A stretch of DNA of 64,000 bases from NCBI RefSeq assembly GCF_000160455.2, contig NZ_ACJX03000001.1:557501-621500 (forward strand). Direction: 5' to 3'. This stretch comes from Acetomicrobium hydrogeniformans ATCC BAA-1850. Its GTDB lineage: Bacteria; Synergistota; Synergistia; Synergistales; Acetomicrobiaceae. Positions within the stretch are counted from its first letter, which is position 1. Every line of letters begins with the position of its first letter. Of this stretch, positions 18,370-28,349 are shown piece after piece. Below the pieces are notes generated by a model. It saw only the letters and a list, made by a program, of their open reading frames with translations. It was not told the DNA's origin and made no database searches. The position numbers and the translations under genes were made by a program.

Positions 18370-18930
18370 CTAGCCCAACCCCAGTTCCCTTCCGATCGGG
18401 CGCAATGCCTTTATGACATGATCTATTAACTCGTTCAATGGCATATCGAGGAGATCGGCCCCTTTTTGAATAACTTCTCTGTTTACCCCCTTAGCAAAAG
18501 CCTTATCTTTCCATTTTTTCATAACCGACTTGGTCGTCAAATCCGAAAGGGAACGGCTCGGCCTGACCAATGCAACGGCAATAACGAACCCCGTAAGCTC
18601 GTCGACGGCATAGATGACCTTTTCCATCAGATTGTTAGGTTCAACTCCCGTTATCTCCCATGCATGGGCCAACACGCCTCGCACGACATAATCGGGATAT
18701 CCGGCTTCCCTGAGCCATTCTGCTCCCCTTTTTGGATGTTCTTCGGGACATTCCTCCCAATCCAAATCGTGAAGCAGTCCAATAATACCCCATAAATTTT
18801 CGTCTTCTCCGAAAAGCCTTGCAAAATATTTCATAGCTGCCTCAACCGCTATGGCATGCTTAATATGGCTTTCGTCCCGATTGTGCATTGCGAGAAGATC
18901 GTATGCCGCCTCTCTCGTCAATTCAACCAT
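18370..18930 (-). CDS. HD-domain hydrolase
   Basis: 186 residues. The HD metal site is visible as IKHAIAVEAAMKYFARLF then GLLHDLDWEECPEEHPKRG near residue 55, followed by VLAHAWE and a conserved Asp in VIYAVDELTGFV near 110. This pattern fits the small HDIG/HDIG-like phosphohydrolases of unknown substrate. I chose the ATG at 18930 because AAAGGAGAG lies just upstream; an upstream in-frame start lacks one. It is placed 1 base before sbcD, so it is the first gene of an HD-sbcD-sbcC operon. Confidence 0.85.
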   Translation of the reverse strand: MVELTREAAYDLLAMHNRDESHIKHAIAVEAAMKYFARLFGEDENLWGIIGLLHDLDWEECPEEHPKRGAEWLREAGYPDYVVRGVLAHAWEITGVEPNNLMEKVIYAVDELTGFVIAVALVRPSRSLSDLTTKSVMKKWKDKAFAKGVNREVIQKGADLLDMPLNELIDHVIKALRPIGRELGLG

Positions 18931-18981
18931 AGCAAACTCTCCTTTCCAAATTAAGCTTAGCATGCAATAAACTTCGCCCTT

Positions 18982-19632
18982 TTAACGGAATTGCCGATGG
19001 TCAACAGAACCTAACATGGACTCAGTCTCTGCTATTTCGAAATTGTTAAATATGCCGGATATGGCAAGATCAGTGATATTATCCGTCTCGTAGGGAATGA
19101 AAAACCTTCTATAGCCGAACTTTTCTGCAAAGAACGTCATTGATGAAGGAGTCTTGTTCTCGACACCCTTAGACAGCTCCCGGACAAAGTTCTCCAAAAA
19201 TTCCCCATCGTCAAAAAAGGGATTGTTGCTCATTATGGCAATTGCCTTATATCCTCCCAAACGCATCTGTCTATCCAATAGATCGCAAAAACATATGCCT
19301 GCTTCAATATCTTCGTCGTCCTTCAGGAAAGAGGAAATTAATTTTTCCATCGCCCTGGAATAAGAAAAAATCATAATAAACCCGAGGGGAGGAAAGACCA
19401 TATCTCTACCGGGATCTATGGTTTTATCGTATGTAACAACCCCGGCTTCTCCAAATCTGATTCCTTTCAAATATATAAATTCGCTCTCAAGTTCCATGGC
19501 GAAAAAAGCTATGTCCTTCAAAAAACGGTCTGCACCACCAATAAAGGACACCGGCCTGTAATCGAGCCCGTAGGGGGTCCACATGGGCACTTCAAAGCTG
19601 ACAATTTTATCCCATTGAGGCAACAACTTCAT
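18982..19632 (-). CDS. Unknown protein coupled to cheV
   Basis: 216 residues, soluble, without signal peptide or clear membrane segment. I do not recognise the family. Its ATG overlaps the cheV stop by four bases (ATGA), so it is translated together with CheV. The sequence has mixed strand and helix character (FEVPMWTPYGLDYRPVSFIG at the start) and no DNA-binding or catalytic motif I can name. From position, a role in signalling or chemotaxis is possible but unproven. Confidence 0.7.
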   Translation of the reverse strand: MKLLPQWDKIVSFEVPMWTPYGLDYRPVSFIGGADRFLKDIAFFAMELESEFIYLKGIRFGEAGVVTYDKTIDPGRDMVFPPLGFIMIFSYSRAMEKLISSFLKDDEDIEAGICFCDLLDRQMRLGGYKAIAIMSNNPFFDDGEFLENFVRELSKGVENKTPSSMTFFAEKFGYRRFFIPYETDNITDLAISGIFNNFEIAETESMLGSVDHRQFR

Positions 19633-20552
19633 GCTCTCTCCGTTTTAACCTCCCTTCTTTTCAATAACTTACCGACACTGACTATTAATTGGTCGATCTC
19701 GGGTTTCGTGATTTGACCGTCTGCTCCTACGCTTTGAGCTTTCCTTTTAATGTCTTCGGCCATGATAGAAGAGAAAACAATTACAGGTATATGTCGCAAA
19801 CGCTCGTCTTCTTTAATTTTTTTCGTCAACGTCAAACCATCCATCTTTGGCATCTCTATATCGGTTATGACTAGATCGAAGTTCTCTCCTTCATCGGACA
19901 GTCTGTCCCAAGCAGCTTTGCCGTGAGATACGGCCTCAACGTTATGAAAACCGCCTTTAGCTAATACATCCTGGATCATTCTTCTAATTAGAGGCGAATC
20001 CTCTACTACCAAAATTTTGAATTTATCCAAATCCCCCAATTCGGAAACCATGTTATGCATTTTAGAAGAATCCACAGCATATTGTCCCGCAAGCTCCGGA
20101 TTTACAACTTGTACTATTCTTTCATAATCCAACAGAAGTATATTTCTGTCCTCCCTTTTAATGACGTACAATACGTTTTCTCCTAAAAAGGTCCCAGTTA
20201 AAGTTGAATCCAACTCTTCGGAATGGATCCTATAGATTCTCTCCACTCCGTCTACAACAAACCCAAGCTTCATCAGATTAAATTCCGTCACTATGACCTT
20301 GCTCTGCTCTTGAGAAACTGCGGGCGTAATGTTTAAATAAATCCTCAAGTCGATCAGGGGAATTACCTCGCCTCTGACAGTTGTAATTCCAAGCATTGCA
20401 GGGTGCGACTTGGGGACTGGCCGAACACCTGTCCATCGCAAAATTTCCCTGGTCTTGTCGACATTTATCGCGAAACTTTGATCACCTAAAGAAAACACCA
20501 CCACCTGCCATTCGTTGGTTCCTACATCGGTCATGATGCGATCCTCTCGCAT
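19629..20552 (-). CDS. cheV: CheV chemotaxis coupling protein (CheW domain plus receiver)
   Basis: 307 residues. A CheW domain fills about residues 12-150 (WQVVVFSLGDQSFAINVDKT, MLGITTVRGEVIPLIDLR) and links receptors to CheA. A receiver domain follows at about 175-300 with KILVVEDSPLIRRM, the phosphoacceptor Asp in LVITDIEMPKMDG and the Lys in GQITKPEI. The ATG at 20552 has GGAGGTGA directly upstream; an upstream in-frame start has none. It lies 25 bases after malQ and overlaps the next gene. No cheA, cheW or receptor gene is in the window. Confidence 0.93.
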   Translation of the reverse strand: MREDRIMTDVGTNEWQVVVFSLGDQSFAINVDKTREILRWTGVRPVPKSHPAMLGITTVRGEVIPLIDLRIYLNITPAVSQEQSKVIVTEFNLMKLGFVVDGVERIYRIHSEELDSTLTGTFLGENVLYVIKREDRNILLLDYERIVQVVNPELAGQYAVDSSKMHNMVSELGDLDKFKILVVEDSPLIRRMIQDVLAKGGFHNVEAVSHGKAAWDRLSDEGENFDLVITDIEMPKMDGLTLTKKIKEDERLRHIPVIVFSSIMAEDIKRKAQSVGADGQITKPEIDQLIVSVGKLLKRREVKTERA

Positions 20553-20577
20553 TATCTCACCTCCATTTGTCAATTGG

Positions 20578-22062
20578 CTAATGCCTGCCAGCAAACTCCG
20601 TGATCTCTTTAAACCATTTTAACACCGGAAGACTCATCATTTTTTCATTCATTCGCCATTGCCAATTTCCATCGCTGCTTGCAGGCTTATTTATTCGAGC
20701 AAAAGAACCTAAACCCAGTATATCTTGATAGGGAATTATAACCAACTCTGCTACTGAGAGTTCAATCAACCTGATCAGGTCCCGGGCAACCGAACCGGCG
20801 CCGGTCTTACGCCCCAAAAGCAGGATCAAATTCCTAATTTCCCGGTTAGACGCTTCTTCTAAATACCACCCCAAAGATGTATTGTTATCCTGAGTTCCCG
20901 TATAGGCAACACAACGTTTTACATAATGATATGGAGTATGAATGTTCTCTTGCGGATTGTCTAATCCAAAAAGCAAAACCCTCATGCCGGGTATGTCGTG
21001 AGCCGCCATAAAATCTCGAACGTCATCAGTTATATCTCCAAGATCCTCTGCAATTATTGGGAGCTCCCCCAGACTATTGCCCAAGGCAGATATAAGTTTC
21101 TCCGCAGGCCCTTTAAGCCACTTCCCGTTGACTGCGTTAGGCTGACCAAAGGGAATTGCCCAATAGCTTATCAATCCCCTGAAATGATCGATTCTTACTA
21201 TATCGTATAAATCCAAAGCATGTTTGACTCTCTTTATCCACCAGTCAAATCCATTGCTTTCGATGACGTTCCACCTATAAAGAGGGTTCCCCCAATACTG
21301 GCCTGTCGAACTGAAATAATCGGGGGGAACGCCTGCAACTTCAATGGGCATCCCGTCTTCTCCCAGGCAAAATATATCCTGATTGGCCCACACGTCTGCG
21401 CTGTCGTGAGCTACGTACAAAGGCATGTCGCCAAATATCTCAATGCCTTTGGAGTTGGCATATTCATGAAGCCTCTTCCATTGTTTGAAAAATATATATT
21501 GAACGAACTTTTCTCTGTATATCTTTTCGGCTAATTCTTTTTTTGATTTTTCAATCTCCTCAGGCTCCCGTCTCTTTAATTGTTCTGGCCAGAAATACCA
21601 TGGTAGTCTAAATTTGGATTTAATGGCCTTGTATAAACTAAAGTCTTCGAGCCACCATACATTGTCATCGCAAAATTTTTGAAAATCGTCGTCCGGAAGA
21701 AACTTCTCCAATGCCTTGTCAAACATATTATCACGAACGGCAAAAGCTTCTTCGAATTTTGCCCCCGAGTCCGCAAATTTATGGGAAAGCTCCCACTCGT
21801 CCAAAAATTTATCCTGAACTAACATCTCTGGACTTACAAGCATGGGGTTACCCGCAAAGGCCGAAATGGAGCTGTAGGGCGAATAACCGTAAATACCGTC
21901 TGTGGGATTCAATGGTAAAATTTGCCAAAGGGATTGGCCAAGTTTTTCAAGCAAATCTACGAAGCTATACGCCATTGGCCCCATATCGCCAGTTCCCCAA
22001 CCGGAGGGCAGAGATGTCAAATGAAGCAATATTCCGCTTTTCCTGCGATCAAAAAGAATCAC
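20578..22062 (-). CDS. malQ: 4-alpha-glucanotransferase (amylomaltase, GH77)
   Basis: 494 residues, normal for bacterial MalQ. It transfers 1,4-glucan segments between maltodextrins and glucose. Family markers are SGILLHLTSLPSGWGTGDMG at the start, SPYSSISAFAGNP near 62, the nucleophile region VRIDHFRGLISYW near 285, the acid/base region PIIAEDLGDITDDV near 335 and YTGTQDNNTSLGWY near 390. The start is GTG with GAGGAGTG upstream. It lies divergent from the PFOR gene. Glycogen or maltodextrin use is implied. Confidence 0.96.
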   Translation of the reverse strand: MILFDRRKSGILLHLTSLPSGWGTGDMGPMAYSFVDLLEKLGQSLWQILPLNPTDGIYGYSPYSSISAFAGNPMLVSPEMLVQDKFLDEWELSHKFADSGAKFEEAFAVRDNMFDKALEKFLPDDDFQKFCDDNVWWLEDFSLYKAIKSKFRLPWYFWPEQLKRREPEEIEKSKKELAEKIYREKFVQYIFFKQWKRLHEYANSKGIEIFGDMPLYVAHDSADVWANQDIFCLGEDGMPIEVAGVPPDYFSSTGQYWGNPLYRWNVIESNGFDWWIKRVKHALDLYDIVRIDHFRGLISYWAIPFGQPNAVNGKWLKGPAEKLISALGNSLGELPIIAEDLGDITDDVRDFMAAHDIPGMRVLLFGLDNPQENIHTPYHYVKRCVAYTGTQDNNTSLGWYLEEASNREIRNLILLLGRKTGAGSVARDLIRLIELSVAELVIIPYQDILGLGSFARINKPASSDGNWQWRMNEKMMSLPVLKWFKEITEFAGRH

Positions 22063-22241
22063 ATTTCACTCCTCTTCCAAAATATATATTTGCGGTCATT
22101 TTTGGTTTGCGACATTTCATGTCGTTTGGTAAAATGATATATCAAAATGACTGAATTGTGTGTATAATATTTTTGAGATAAAAATATCAATTTGATCTAT
22201 ACTCTAGGGCAATTTACTTCATAATCAAGGAGGTTCATGTA

Positions 22242-25200
22242 ATGTCTGTAAAGTATGTTACTATCGATGGTAACGAAGCAGCCGCATCAACAGCTTACAG
22301 GCTGTCCGAAATTGCCGCCATATATCCCATTACGCCCTCTTCTCCAATGGGCGAACATGCCGATGAATGGGCGGCCAAGGGAGAGCCTAACGTATGGGGC
22401 TTCGTTCCCAGGGTTATTGAGTTGCAAAGCGAGGGCGGCGCTTCGGGTTCACTCCACGGAGCGCTTCAAGGGGGAGCCTTATCCACGACCTTCACGGCTT
22501 CCCAGGGATTGTTACTCATGATCCCTAATATGTACAAAATTGCCGGAGAACTGACATCGGCAACCATGCACGTCTCAGCAAGGACTATAGCCACCCACGC
22601 TTTATCCATATTCGGGGATCATAGCGATGTTATGGCAGTCAGACAAACGGGATGGGCTCTTTTGGCTTCAAATTCGGTACAGGAGGCTCACGATTTCGCT
22701 GCTATCGCTACCGCATCAACCCTAAAAAGCAGGGTACCCTTTCTTCATTTCTTCGACGGCTTCAGAACTTCACACGAGGTAAACAAAATCGAATATCTAA
22801 GCGACGATACTTTGCGACAAATGGTAGATTACGATATGGTTCTTGAGCACAGAAAACGTGCACTCTCTCCAGACAATCCTTTTATTCGCGGAACTGCACA
22901 AAATCCCGACGCCTTCTTCCAGTCAAGAGAGGGATGTAATCCCTATTACTCCGCCTGCCCCAAGATAGTGCAAGAAACGATGGACGAATTCGCTAAGCTG
23001 ACGGGAAGGCAGTATCACCTCTTCGATTACGTGGGCGATCCTGACGCCGAACGCGTGATAATATTGATGGGTTCCGGTGCCGAAACGGCTCACGAAACAG
23101 TAGAATACTTGATTAAACGTGGAGAGAAAGTGGGTATCATCAAAGTTCACCTCTACAGACCTTTCTCGATAGAACACTTCGTAAAAGCATTACCTGAAAC
23201 GGTGAAAGCGATTGCGGTACTCGACAGGACTAAAGAATCCGGTAGCGCAGGAGAACCGCTATATCTTGACATAGTAAATGGCATATATGAAGCAAAACGT
23301 GGCGGTCTTTTGGACTCCGATTTCAATCCTACCGTTATCGGAGGACGATACGGCCTATCCTCAAAGGAGTTTACTCCAGCCATGGTCAAAGCGGTCTTCG
23401 ACGAACTAAAAAAAACCGATCCCAAAAACCATTTCACCGTTGGCATTGAAGATGACGTTGCCAATACCAGCTTAAAAGTAGACGAAGGCTTTTCGATAGC
23501 AGACCCGCAATCGACTCGTGCCGTATTTTTTGGTCTCGGTTCCGATGGCACGGTAGGAGCCAACAAAAATTCGATAAAAATAATAGGCGAAGAAACCGAG
23601 CTTTACGCTCAAGGCTACTTCGTTTACGATTCGAAAAAGGCAGGAGGATATACCATCTCCCACTTGCGCTTTGGACCCAATCCAATTCGGTCCACTTATC
23701 AAATTGACAAGGCAAACTTTGTAGCATGTCACCAATTTGCTTTCACGGAAAAATTAAACGTTCTTGATATAGCCGAGGAAGGTGCCATCTTCCTTCTAAA
23801 CAGCCCCCACCCGGCTGAAGAAGTTTGGAACTATTTGCCGCGGACAGTGCAACGACAAATAATTGATAAAAAATTGCGCTTCTATGTAATAGATGCCTAC
23901 AGCGTCGCAAAGGAAAAAGGACTTGGCCCGCGCATAAACACGATAATGCAAACCTGTTTCTTCTATTTGAGCAAGGTCATCCCATTCGATCTTGCAGTGG
24001 AAAAGATAAAGAACGCTATCGTACAAACATATGGCAAGCGCGGCGAAGCAGTTGTAAACAAAAATATTGCTGCCGTCGATGCTGCTTTAGAACACCTGCA
24101 GGAAGTAAAGGTTCCCGGAGAGGTAACAAGCGATTTCGATGTGAAACCGGCTGTATCCGACAAGGCGCCGGAATTCGTAAAAGAGGTGCTTGGTCCCATG
24201 TTGGTCCTACAAGGGGACAAACTACCCGTTAGCAAGCTGCCGAACGATGGAACCTTCCCCTCCGGTACCTCTAAGTGGGAAAAACGCAATATAGCCGTCG
24301 AAATACCCAAGTGGAATCCGAGTGCATGTATCCAGTGCGGTCGATGCACCTTCATATGCCCCCATGCCACGATAAGGGCAAAAGTATACGACAAGTCCTA
24401 TCTGAAGGACGCACCGGAAGGATGGCAATATGCTGAAGCGAAATGGCCTCAATATAAGGAGCAGGCCTTTACCATCCAAATAGCTCCGGAAGATTGCACC
24501 GGGTGCGGCAGTTGCGTCGCAAATTGCCCTGTAAGCAAAAACGAAGACCCCACTAAAAACGCTCTTTCCATGGTCAGTCAGATCGACGTTCGCGAGGAAG
24601 AAATTCCAAAATGGGATTATTTCCTCTCCTTGCCGGAGATCGAGAAGGAAAAATTAAACACTCAATCTCTAAAGGATTTGATGTTGGTTCAGCCTCTCTT
24701 CGAATTTTGTGGAGCCTGCGCCGGTTGCGGAGAAGCTCCTTACCTTAAGCTGCTCAGCCAACTTTACGGAGACAGAATTACGATAGCAAACGCAACTGGT
24801 TGCTCATCAATTTATTGTGGTAATTTGCCTACCACTCCCTGGACAACTAACAGTGAAAACAGAGGTCCGGCTTGGTCCAATTCGTTGTTCGAAGATAACG
24901 CCGAGTTTGGACTCGGCATGAGGCTGGCTCTAAATGCACGAAACGCGAGGGCAAAACAACTTCTAACCGAATTAGCGGGAGAAATTGGAGACAGGCTCGT
25001 AAGCGAGATTTTAAACGCTGATCAAAGCACCGAAGAAGGAATCAAAAAGCAACGCGCCAGAATCGATGAACTCAAGAAGACTTTGCGAAATATATCCGAC
25101 ATTAAAGCGAAAGAGCTTCTCCAAATTGCCGACGATCTCGTCAAAAAGAGCATTTGGATAGTTGGCGGAGACGGATGGGCATATGACATAGGTTACGGCG

Positions 25201-25796
25201 GACTGGATCATGTGCTCGCAACCGGCGAAAATGTCAATGTCCTCGTGCTGGACACCGAGGTCTACTCTAATACAGGAGGCCAGGCTTCCAAAGCTACGCC
25301 TTTGGGAGCTGCCGCCAGATTTGCAGCTGCCGGCAAACCGACAGGCAAGAAGGATCTTGCCCTGATGGCCGTTACATATGGGAACATCTATGTAGCCAGA
25401 ATCGCAATGGGCGCCAATCCGACTCAAGCAATAAAGGCTTTCCATGAAGCAGAATCCTATGAAGGAGCTTCTCTGATCATCGCTTACTCCCATTGCATAT
25501 CCCATGGATTCGATCTCAAGCGAGGAGCAGAGCACCAAAAAATGGCTGTCGATTCCGGGCAATGGATACTGTTTAGATATGACCCAAGGTTAAAAGGCGA
25601 AGGAAAGGCTTTCCAACTGGATTGCAAGGAACCTTCTCTACCGTTAAAAGACTACCTGTTGTCAGAAACCAGATTCGCCATGCTCCACAGGGACTTCCCC
25701 GAGAGAGCAGAAGAACTTCTGAAAGAGGCCGAGGCGTTCAATAAGGAACGTTGGGCTCTTTACAAGGGCTTGGCCGAGGTCTTAAACAGAAAGTAG
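22242..25796 (+). CDS. nifJ: Pyruvate:ferredoxin (flavodoxin) oxidoreductase
   Basis: 1184 residues, the single-chain homodimeric type. It converts pyruvate and CoA to acetyl-CoA, CO2 and reduced ferredoxin. The order is the N-terminal POR domain (AAYRLSEIAAIYPITPSSPM near residue 20), the gamma-like and EKR regions, two ferredoxin-type 4Fe-4S sites (CIQCGRCTFICPH near 695, CTGCGSCVANCPV near 752), then the thiamine-diphosphate domain with the fourth-cluster cysteines (CGACAGCGEAPY near 828) and the GDGWAYDIGYGG Mg site near 973. AAGGAGG precedes the ATG. It is followed by a strong terminator. Confidence 0.97.
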   Translation: MSVKYVTIDGNEAAASTAYRLSEIAAIYPITPSSPMGEHADEWAAKGEPNVWGFVPRVIELQSEGGASGSLHGALQGGALSTTFTASQGLLLMIPNMYKIAGELTSATMHVSARTIATHALSIFGDHSDVMAVRQTGWALLASNSVQEAHDFAAIATASTLKSRVPFLHFFDGFRTSHEVNKIEYLSDDTLRQMVDYDMVLEHRKRALSPDNPFIRGTAQNPDAFFQSREGCNPYYSACPKIVQETMDEFAKLTGRQYHLFDYVGDPDAERVIILMGSGAETAHETVEYLIKRGEKVGIIKVHLYRPFSIEHFVKALPETVKAIAVLDRTKESGSAGEPLYLDIVNGIYEAKRGGLLDSDFNPTVIGGRYGLSSKEFTPAMVKAVFDELKKTDPKNHFTVGIEDDVANTSLKVDEGFSIADPQSTRAVFFGLGSDGTVGANKNSIKIIGEETELYAQGYFVYDSKKAGGYTISHLRFGPNPIRSTYQIDKANFVACHQFAFTEKLNVLDIAEEGAIFLLNSPHPAEEVWNYLPRTVQRQIIDKKLRFYVIDAYSVAKEKGLGPRINTIMQTCFFYLSKVIPFDLAVEKIKNAIVQTYGKRGEAVVNKNIAAVDAALEHLQEVKVPGEVTSDFDVKPAVSDKAPEFVKEVLGPMLVLQGDKLPVSKLPNDGTFPSGTSKWEKRNIAVEIPKWNPSACIQCGRCTFICPHATIRAKVYDKSYLKDAPEGWQYAEAKWPQYKEQAFTIQIAPEDCTGCGSCVANCPVSKNEDPTKNALSMVSQIDVREEEIPKWDYFLSLPEIEKEKLNTQSLKDLMLVQPLFEFCGACAGCGEAPYLKLLSQLYGDRITIANATGCSSIYCGNLPTTPWTTNSENRGPAWSNSLFEDNAEFGLGMRLALNARNARAKQLLTELAGEIGDRLVSEILNADQSTEEGIKKQRARIDELKKTLRNISDIKAKELLQIADDLVKKSIWIVGGDGWAYDIGYGGLDHVLATGENVNVLVLDTEVYSNTGGQASKATPLGAAARFAAAGKPTGKKDLALMAVTYGNIYVARIAMGANPTQAIKAFHEAESYEGASLIIAYSHCISHGFDLKRGAEHQKMAVDSGQWILFRYDPRLKGEGKAFQLDCKEPSLPLKDYLLSETRFAMLHRDFPERAEELLKEAEAFNKERWALYKGLAEVLNRK

Positions 25797-25816
25797 CCGC
25801 TCCTTTGCACTGACGC

Positions 25817-25856
25817 ACATAAAAAAAGAGGGGGGTCACCCCCCTCTTTTTTTATG
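25817..25856 (+). terminator. Intrinsic terminator after the PFOR gene
   Basis: A long hairpin (arms 25817-25835 and 25839-25856, loop TCA) has a six-G/six-C core and a run of seven T on the 3' side, 20 bases after the PFOR stop. The arms are symmetrical, so it may also work in reverse. Confidence 0.9.
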
Positions 25857-25952
25857 TCTTAATTCAATAGACACGCCTTTATAATTCATTCCACAATATG
25901 GTATATTAATACTCGAGACAAAAAGAGATCTGCAAAGGGGAGTGACGAAGAT

Positions 25953-28337
25953 ATGGCAAAGGGCACCTTTAGCTACATAAAATGGTTTGACGAACTTACA
26001 AAGGAAGACATACCCCTGGTGGGCGGCAAAGGAGCAAACCTGGGGGAAATGACAAATCACAGCATCCCTGTACCGCCCGGTTTTTGCATAGTGTCAAAAG
26101 CATATAAGGACTTTGTAACATTATCAAACATCAATAAAGTAATTCAAGACATACTCTCAAAAATTAATTTCGACGATGCAGGAGATTTAGAAGAAAAGAC
26201 CGCAAAAATAAGGAATTTAATGATTGAGACTGATATTCCTCTACAAGTTGAACGTGATATACTGCGGGCATACGCTGTCTTAGCAGAGCAAATCAACTTA
26301 AATGAACCGGAGGTAGCGGTACGAAGCTCAGCCACTGCAGAGGACCTTCCAGATGCATCCTTTGCGGGTCAACAAGATACTTACCTTCACATTAAAGGCA
26401 AAGATGAACTTCTTAAACACGTCAAAAAATGCTGGGCATCTCTATGGACCTCCAGAGCCACTTATTATCGTCACATAAAGGGTTTCGATCATATGAGCGT
26501 GCTTTTGAGCGTAGTTGTACAAAAGATGGTAAACGCTTCTAAATCAGGGGTAATGTTCACAATAAACCCCATTAGCAACAATTCCGACGAAATTATGATA
26601 AACGCAAGTTGGGGCCTGGGCGAAGCTATCGTGTCAGGATCGGTCACCCCCGATGAATATATCATAGACAAGAAAACACTTGACATCAAAGAAGAAAGGA
26701 TTTCCCAAAAGACCGTCATGGTTATAAGAGAAGCATCGGGAGGAGGCACCACCACCGTAAATGTGAAAGACATTCTCGGACCGGGTGCCATTTCCCAACC
26801 CTGCCTAAGCGAAGACGAGGTAAAAAAAATAGCATCCATGGGAAAGCGAATTGAAAACGTTTATGGATTCCCCCAGGATATAGAGTGGGCTATCGATAGA
26901 GATACAGGAGAGCTTTACATCCTTCAGTCAAGACCTGTAACCACCTTTAAACCCCAAAAATCGGAAGAGCCGATCCAATTTGACACAAAAACAGAGCCAG
27001 AAGTTCTGGTAAAAGGTCTTGCCGCTTCTCCGGGCATCGCCGTCGGCAAGGTAAAAAAGATACAAAGTATCGATGAGATAGGCAAAATCCAAGAAGGCGA
27101 CATATTGGTCACTGCCATGACAAATCCCGACATGGTTCCTGCAATGAAAAAAGCAGTAGCAGTCGTGACCGATGAAGGAGGAAGGACTTGTCATGCAGCA
27201 ATCGTTTCAAGGGAATTTGGAATTCCCTGCATCGTCGGCACACAAAATGCGACCGAAGTCCTGGAAGATGGGATGACAGTCACGGTAGATGCAACAAGAG
27301 GTGTAGTATATAAAGGCGATAGACTGCTCCAGCTGCAAGGGGAAAAACCAAAGACTTCAACCCCAACCGTAGGAATATCGGAACAAAAGGTCAAAGAAAT
27401 CGTCGAACAATGGGCCCCGATAACCGGCACAAAGATATACATGAACCTTGGCGAGCCTGGTTTAATTGACAAATACAAAGAATTGCCTTTTGACGGAATT
27501 GGCTTGATGAGGACGGAGTTTATCTTCACAGATATGGTTGGCATACACCCCATGTACTTGGTAAAGCAAAATAAAGGAGACATATTGATCAGCAGAATGG
27601 CAGAGGGAATAGCTGCAGTAGCCCAAGCCATATACCCAAGACCAGTAGTTGTTCGATTTAGCGATTTTAGGACCAACGAATTCAGGGGCTTAGAGGGCGG
27701 AGATGAGGTCGAACCGATCGAAAACAACCCAATGATAGGTTGGAGAGGGGTTTCAAGATATATTTCGCCCGAATACGAAGAAGGGTTTAGGTTGGAATGC
27801 AGGGCCATTCGTAAGGTTAGGGAAGAATACGGACTTACAAACGCATGGGTAATGCTCCCCTTCGTCAGAAACCTTTGGGAGCTGGACAAGGTGAAGGCCA
27901 TCATGGCCTCTGAAGGATTAGAACAAGGCGGATCGCTCAAAGTTTGGATAATGGCTGAAGTTCCTTCCGTGGTGATGCTTGCCGAAGAATTTGCTAAAAA
28001 AGTGGACGGCATAAGCATCGGCAGCAATGACTTAACGCAGTTGACCCTTGGCGTCGACAGGGACTCGGGAATACTTAATCGCATGGGCTACTTCGACGAG
28101 CAAGATCCGGCAGTACTAAAAGCGATTGAAATACTCATTGACGCAGCTCACAAATACGGCAAGACCTGTTCCATTTGCGGACAGGCACCATCGCTTTATC
28201 CAGGATTTGCGGAATTCCTTGTTCGGAAGGGCATCGACAGCATGTCCGTAAATCCTGATACCGTAGCCTACACTAAAAGGCTCGTAGCCTCCGTAGAGCA
28301 AAGACTGCTGCTTGAAAGAGCTTTTGGCAAACAATAG
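25953..28337 (+). CDS. ppsA: Phosphoenolpyruvate synthase
   Basis: 794 residues, PpsA length. It makes PEP, AMP and phosphate from pyruvate and ATP. The N-terminal ATP-grasp domain (to about residue 340) includes GGKGANLGEMT and VRSSATAEDLPDASFAGQQD. The phospho-His domain has GGRTCHAAIVSREFGIPC near 410. The C-terminal PEP-binding barrel has GLMRTEFIF near 520, IGSNDLTQLTLGVDRDSG near 690 and SICGQAPS near 735 with the catalytic Cys. AAAGGGGAG precedes the ATG. With PFOR upstream it feeds gluconeogenesis from pyruvate or acetyl-CoA; it could also generate pyruvate in reverse in anaerobes. Confidence 0.95.
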   Translation: MAKGTFSYIKWFDELTKEDIPLVGGKGANLGEMTNHSIPVPPGFCIVSKAYKDFVTLSNINKVIQDILSKINFDDAGDLEEKTAKIRNLMIETDIPLQVERDILRAYAVLAEQINLNEPEVAVRSSATAEDLPDASFAGQQDTYLHIKGKDELLKHVKKCWASLWTSRATYYRHIKGFDHMSVLLSVVVQKMVNASKSGVMFTINPISNNSDEIMINASWGLGEAIVSGSVTPDEYIIDKKTLDIKEERISQKTVMVIREASGGGTTTVNVKDILGPGAISQPCLSEDEVKKIASMGKRIENVYGFPQDIEWAIDRDTGELYILQSRPVTTFKPQKSEEPIQFDTKTEPEVLVKGLAASPGIAVGKVKKIQSIDEIGKIQEGDILVTAMTNPDMVPAMKKAVAVVTDEGGRTCHAAIVSREFGIPCIVGTQNATEVLEDGMTVTVDATRGVVYKGDRLLQLQGEKPKTSTPTVGISEQKVKEIVEQWAPITGTKIYMNLGEPGLIDKYKELPFDGIGLMRTEFIFTDMVGIHPMYLVKQNKGDILISRMAEGIAAVAQAIYPRPVVVRFSDFRTNEFRGLEGGDEVEPIENNPMIGWRGVSRYISPEYEEGFRLECRAIRKVREEYGLTNAWVMLPFVRNLWELDKVKAIMASEGLEQGGSLKVWIMAEVPSVVMLAEEFAKKVDGISIGSNDLTQLTLGVDRDSGILNRMGYFDEQDPAVLKAIEILIDAAHKYGKTCSICGQAPSLYPGFAEFLVRKGIDSMSVNPDTVAYTKRLVASVEQRLLLERAFGKQ

Positions 28338-28349
28338 GGAGTGAAAATG

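Noticed and set aside
27191-28084. Long open frame of about 297 codons on the minus strand opposite ppsA
   Set aside because: It lies wholly antisense to a clear PEP synthase gene with all motifs, is very Ser/Leu/Pro-rich, and lacks a ribosome site.
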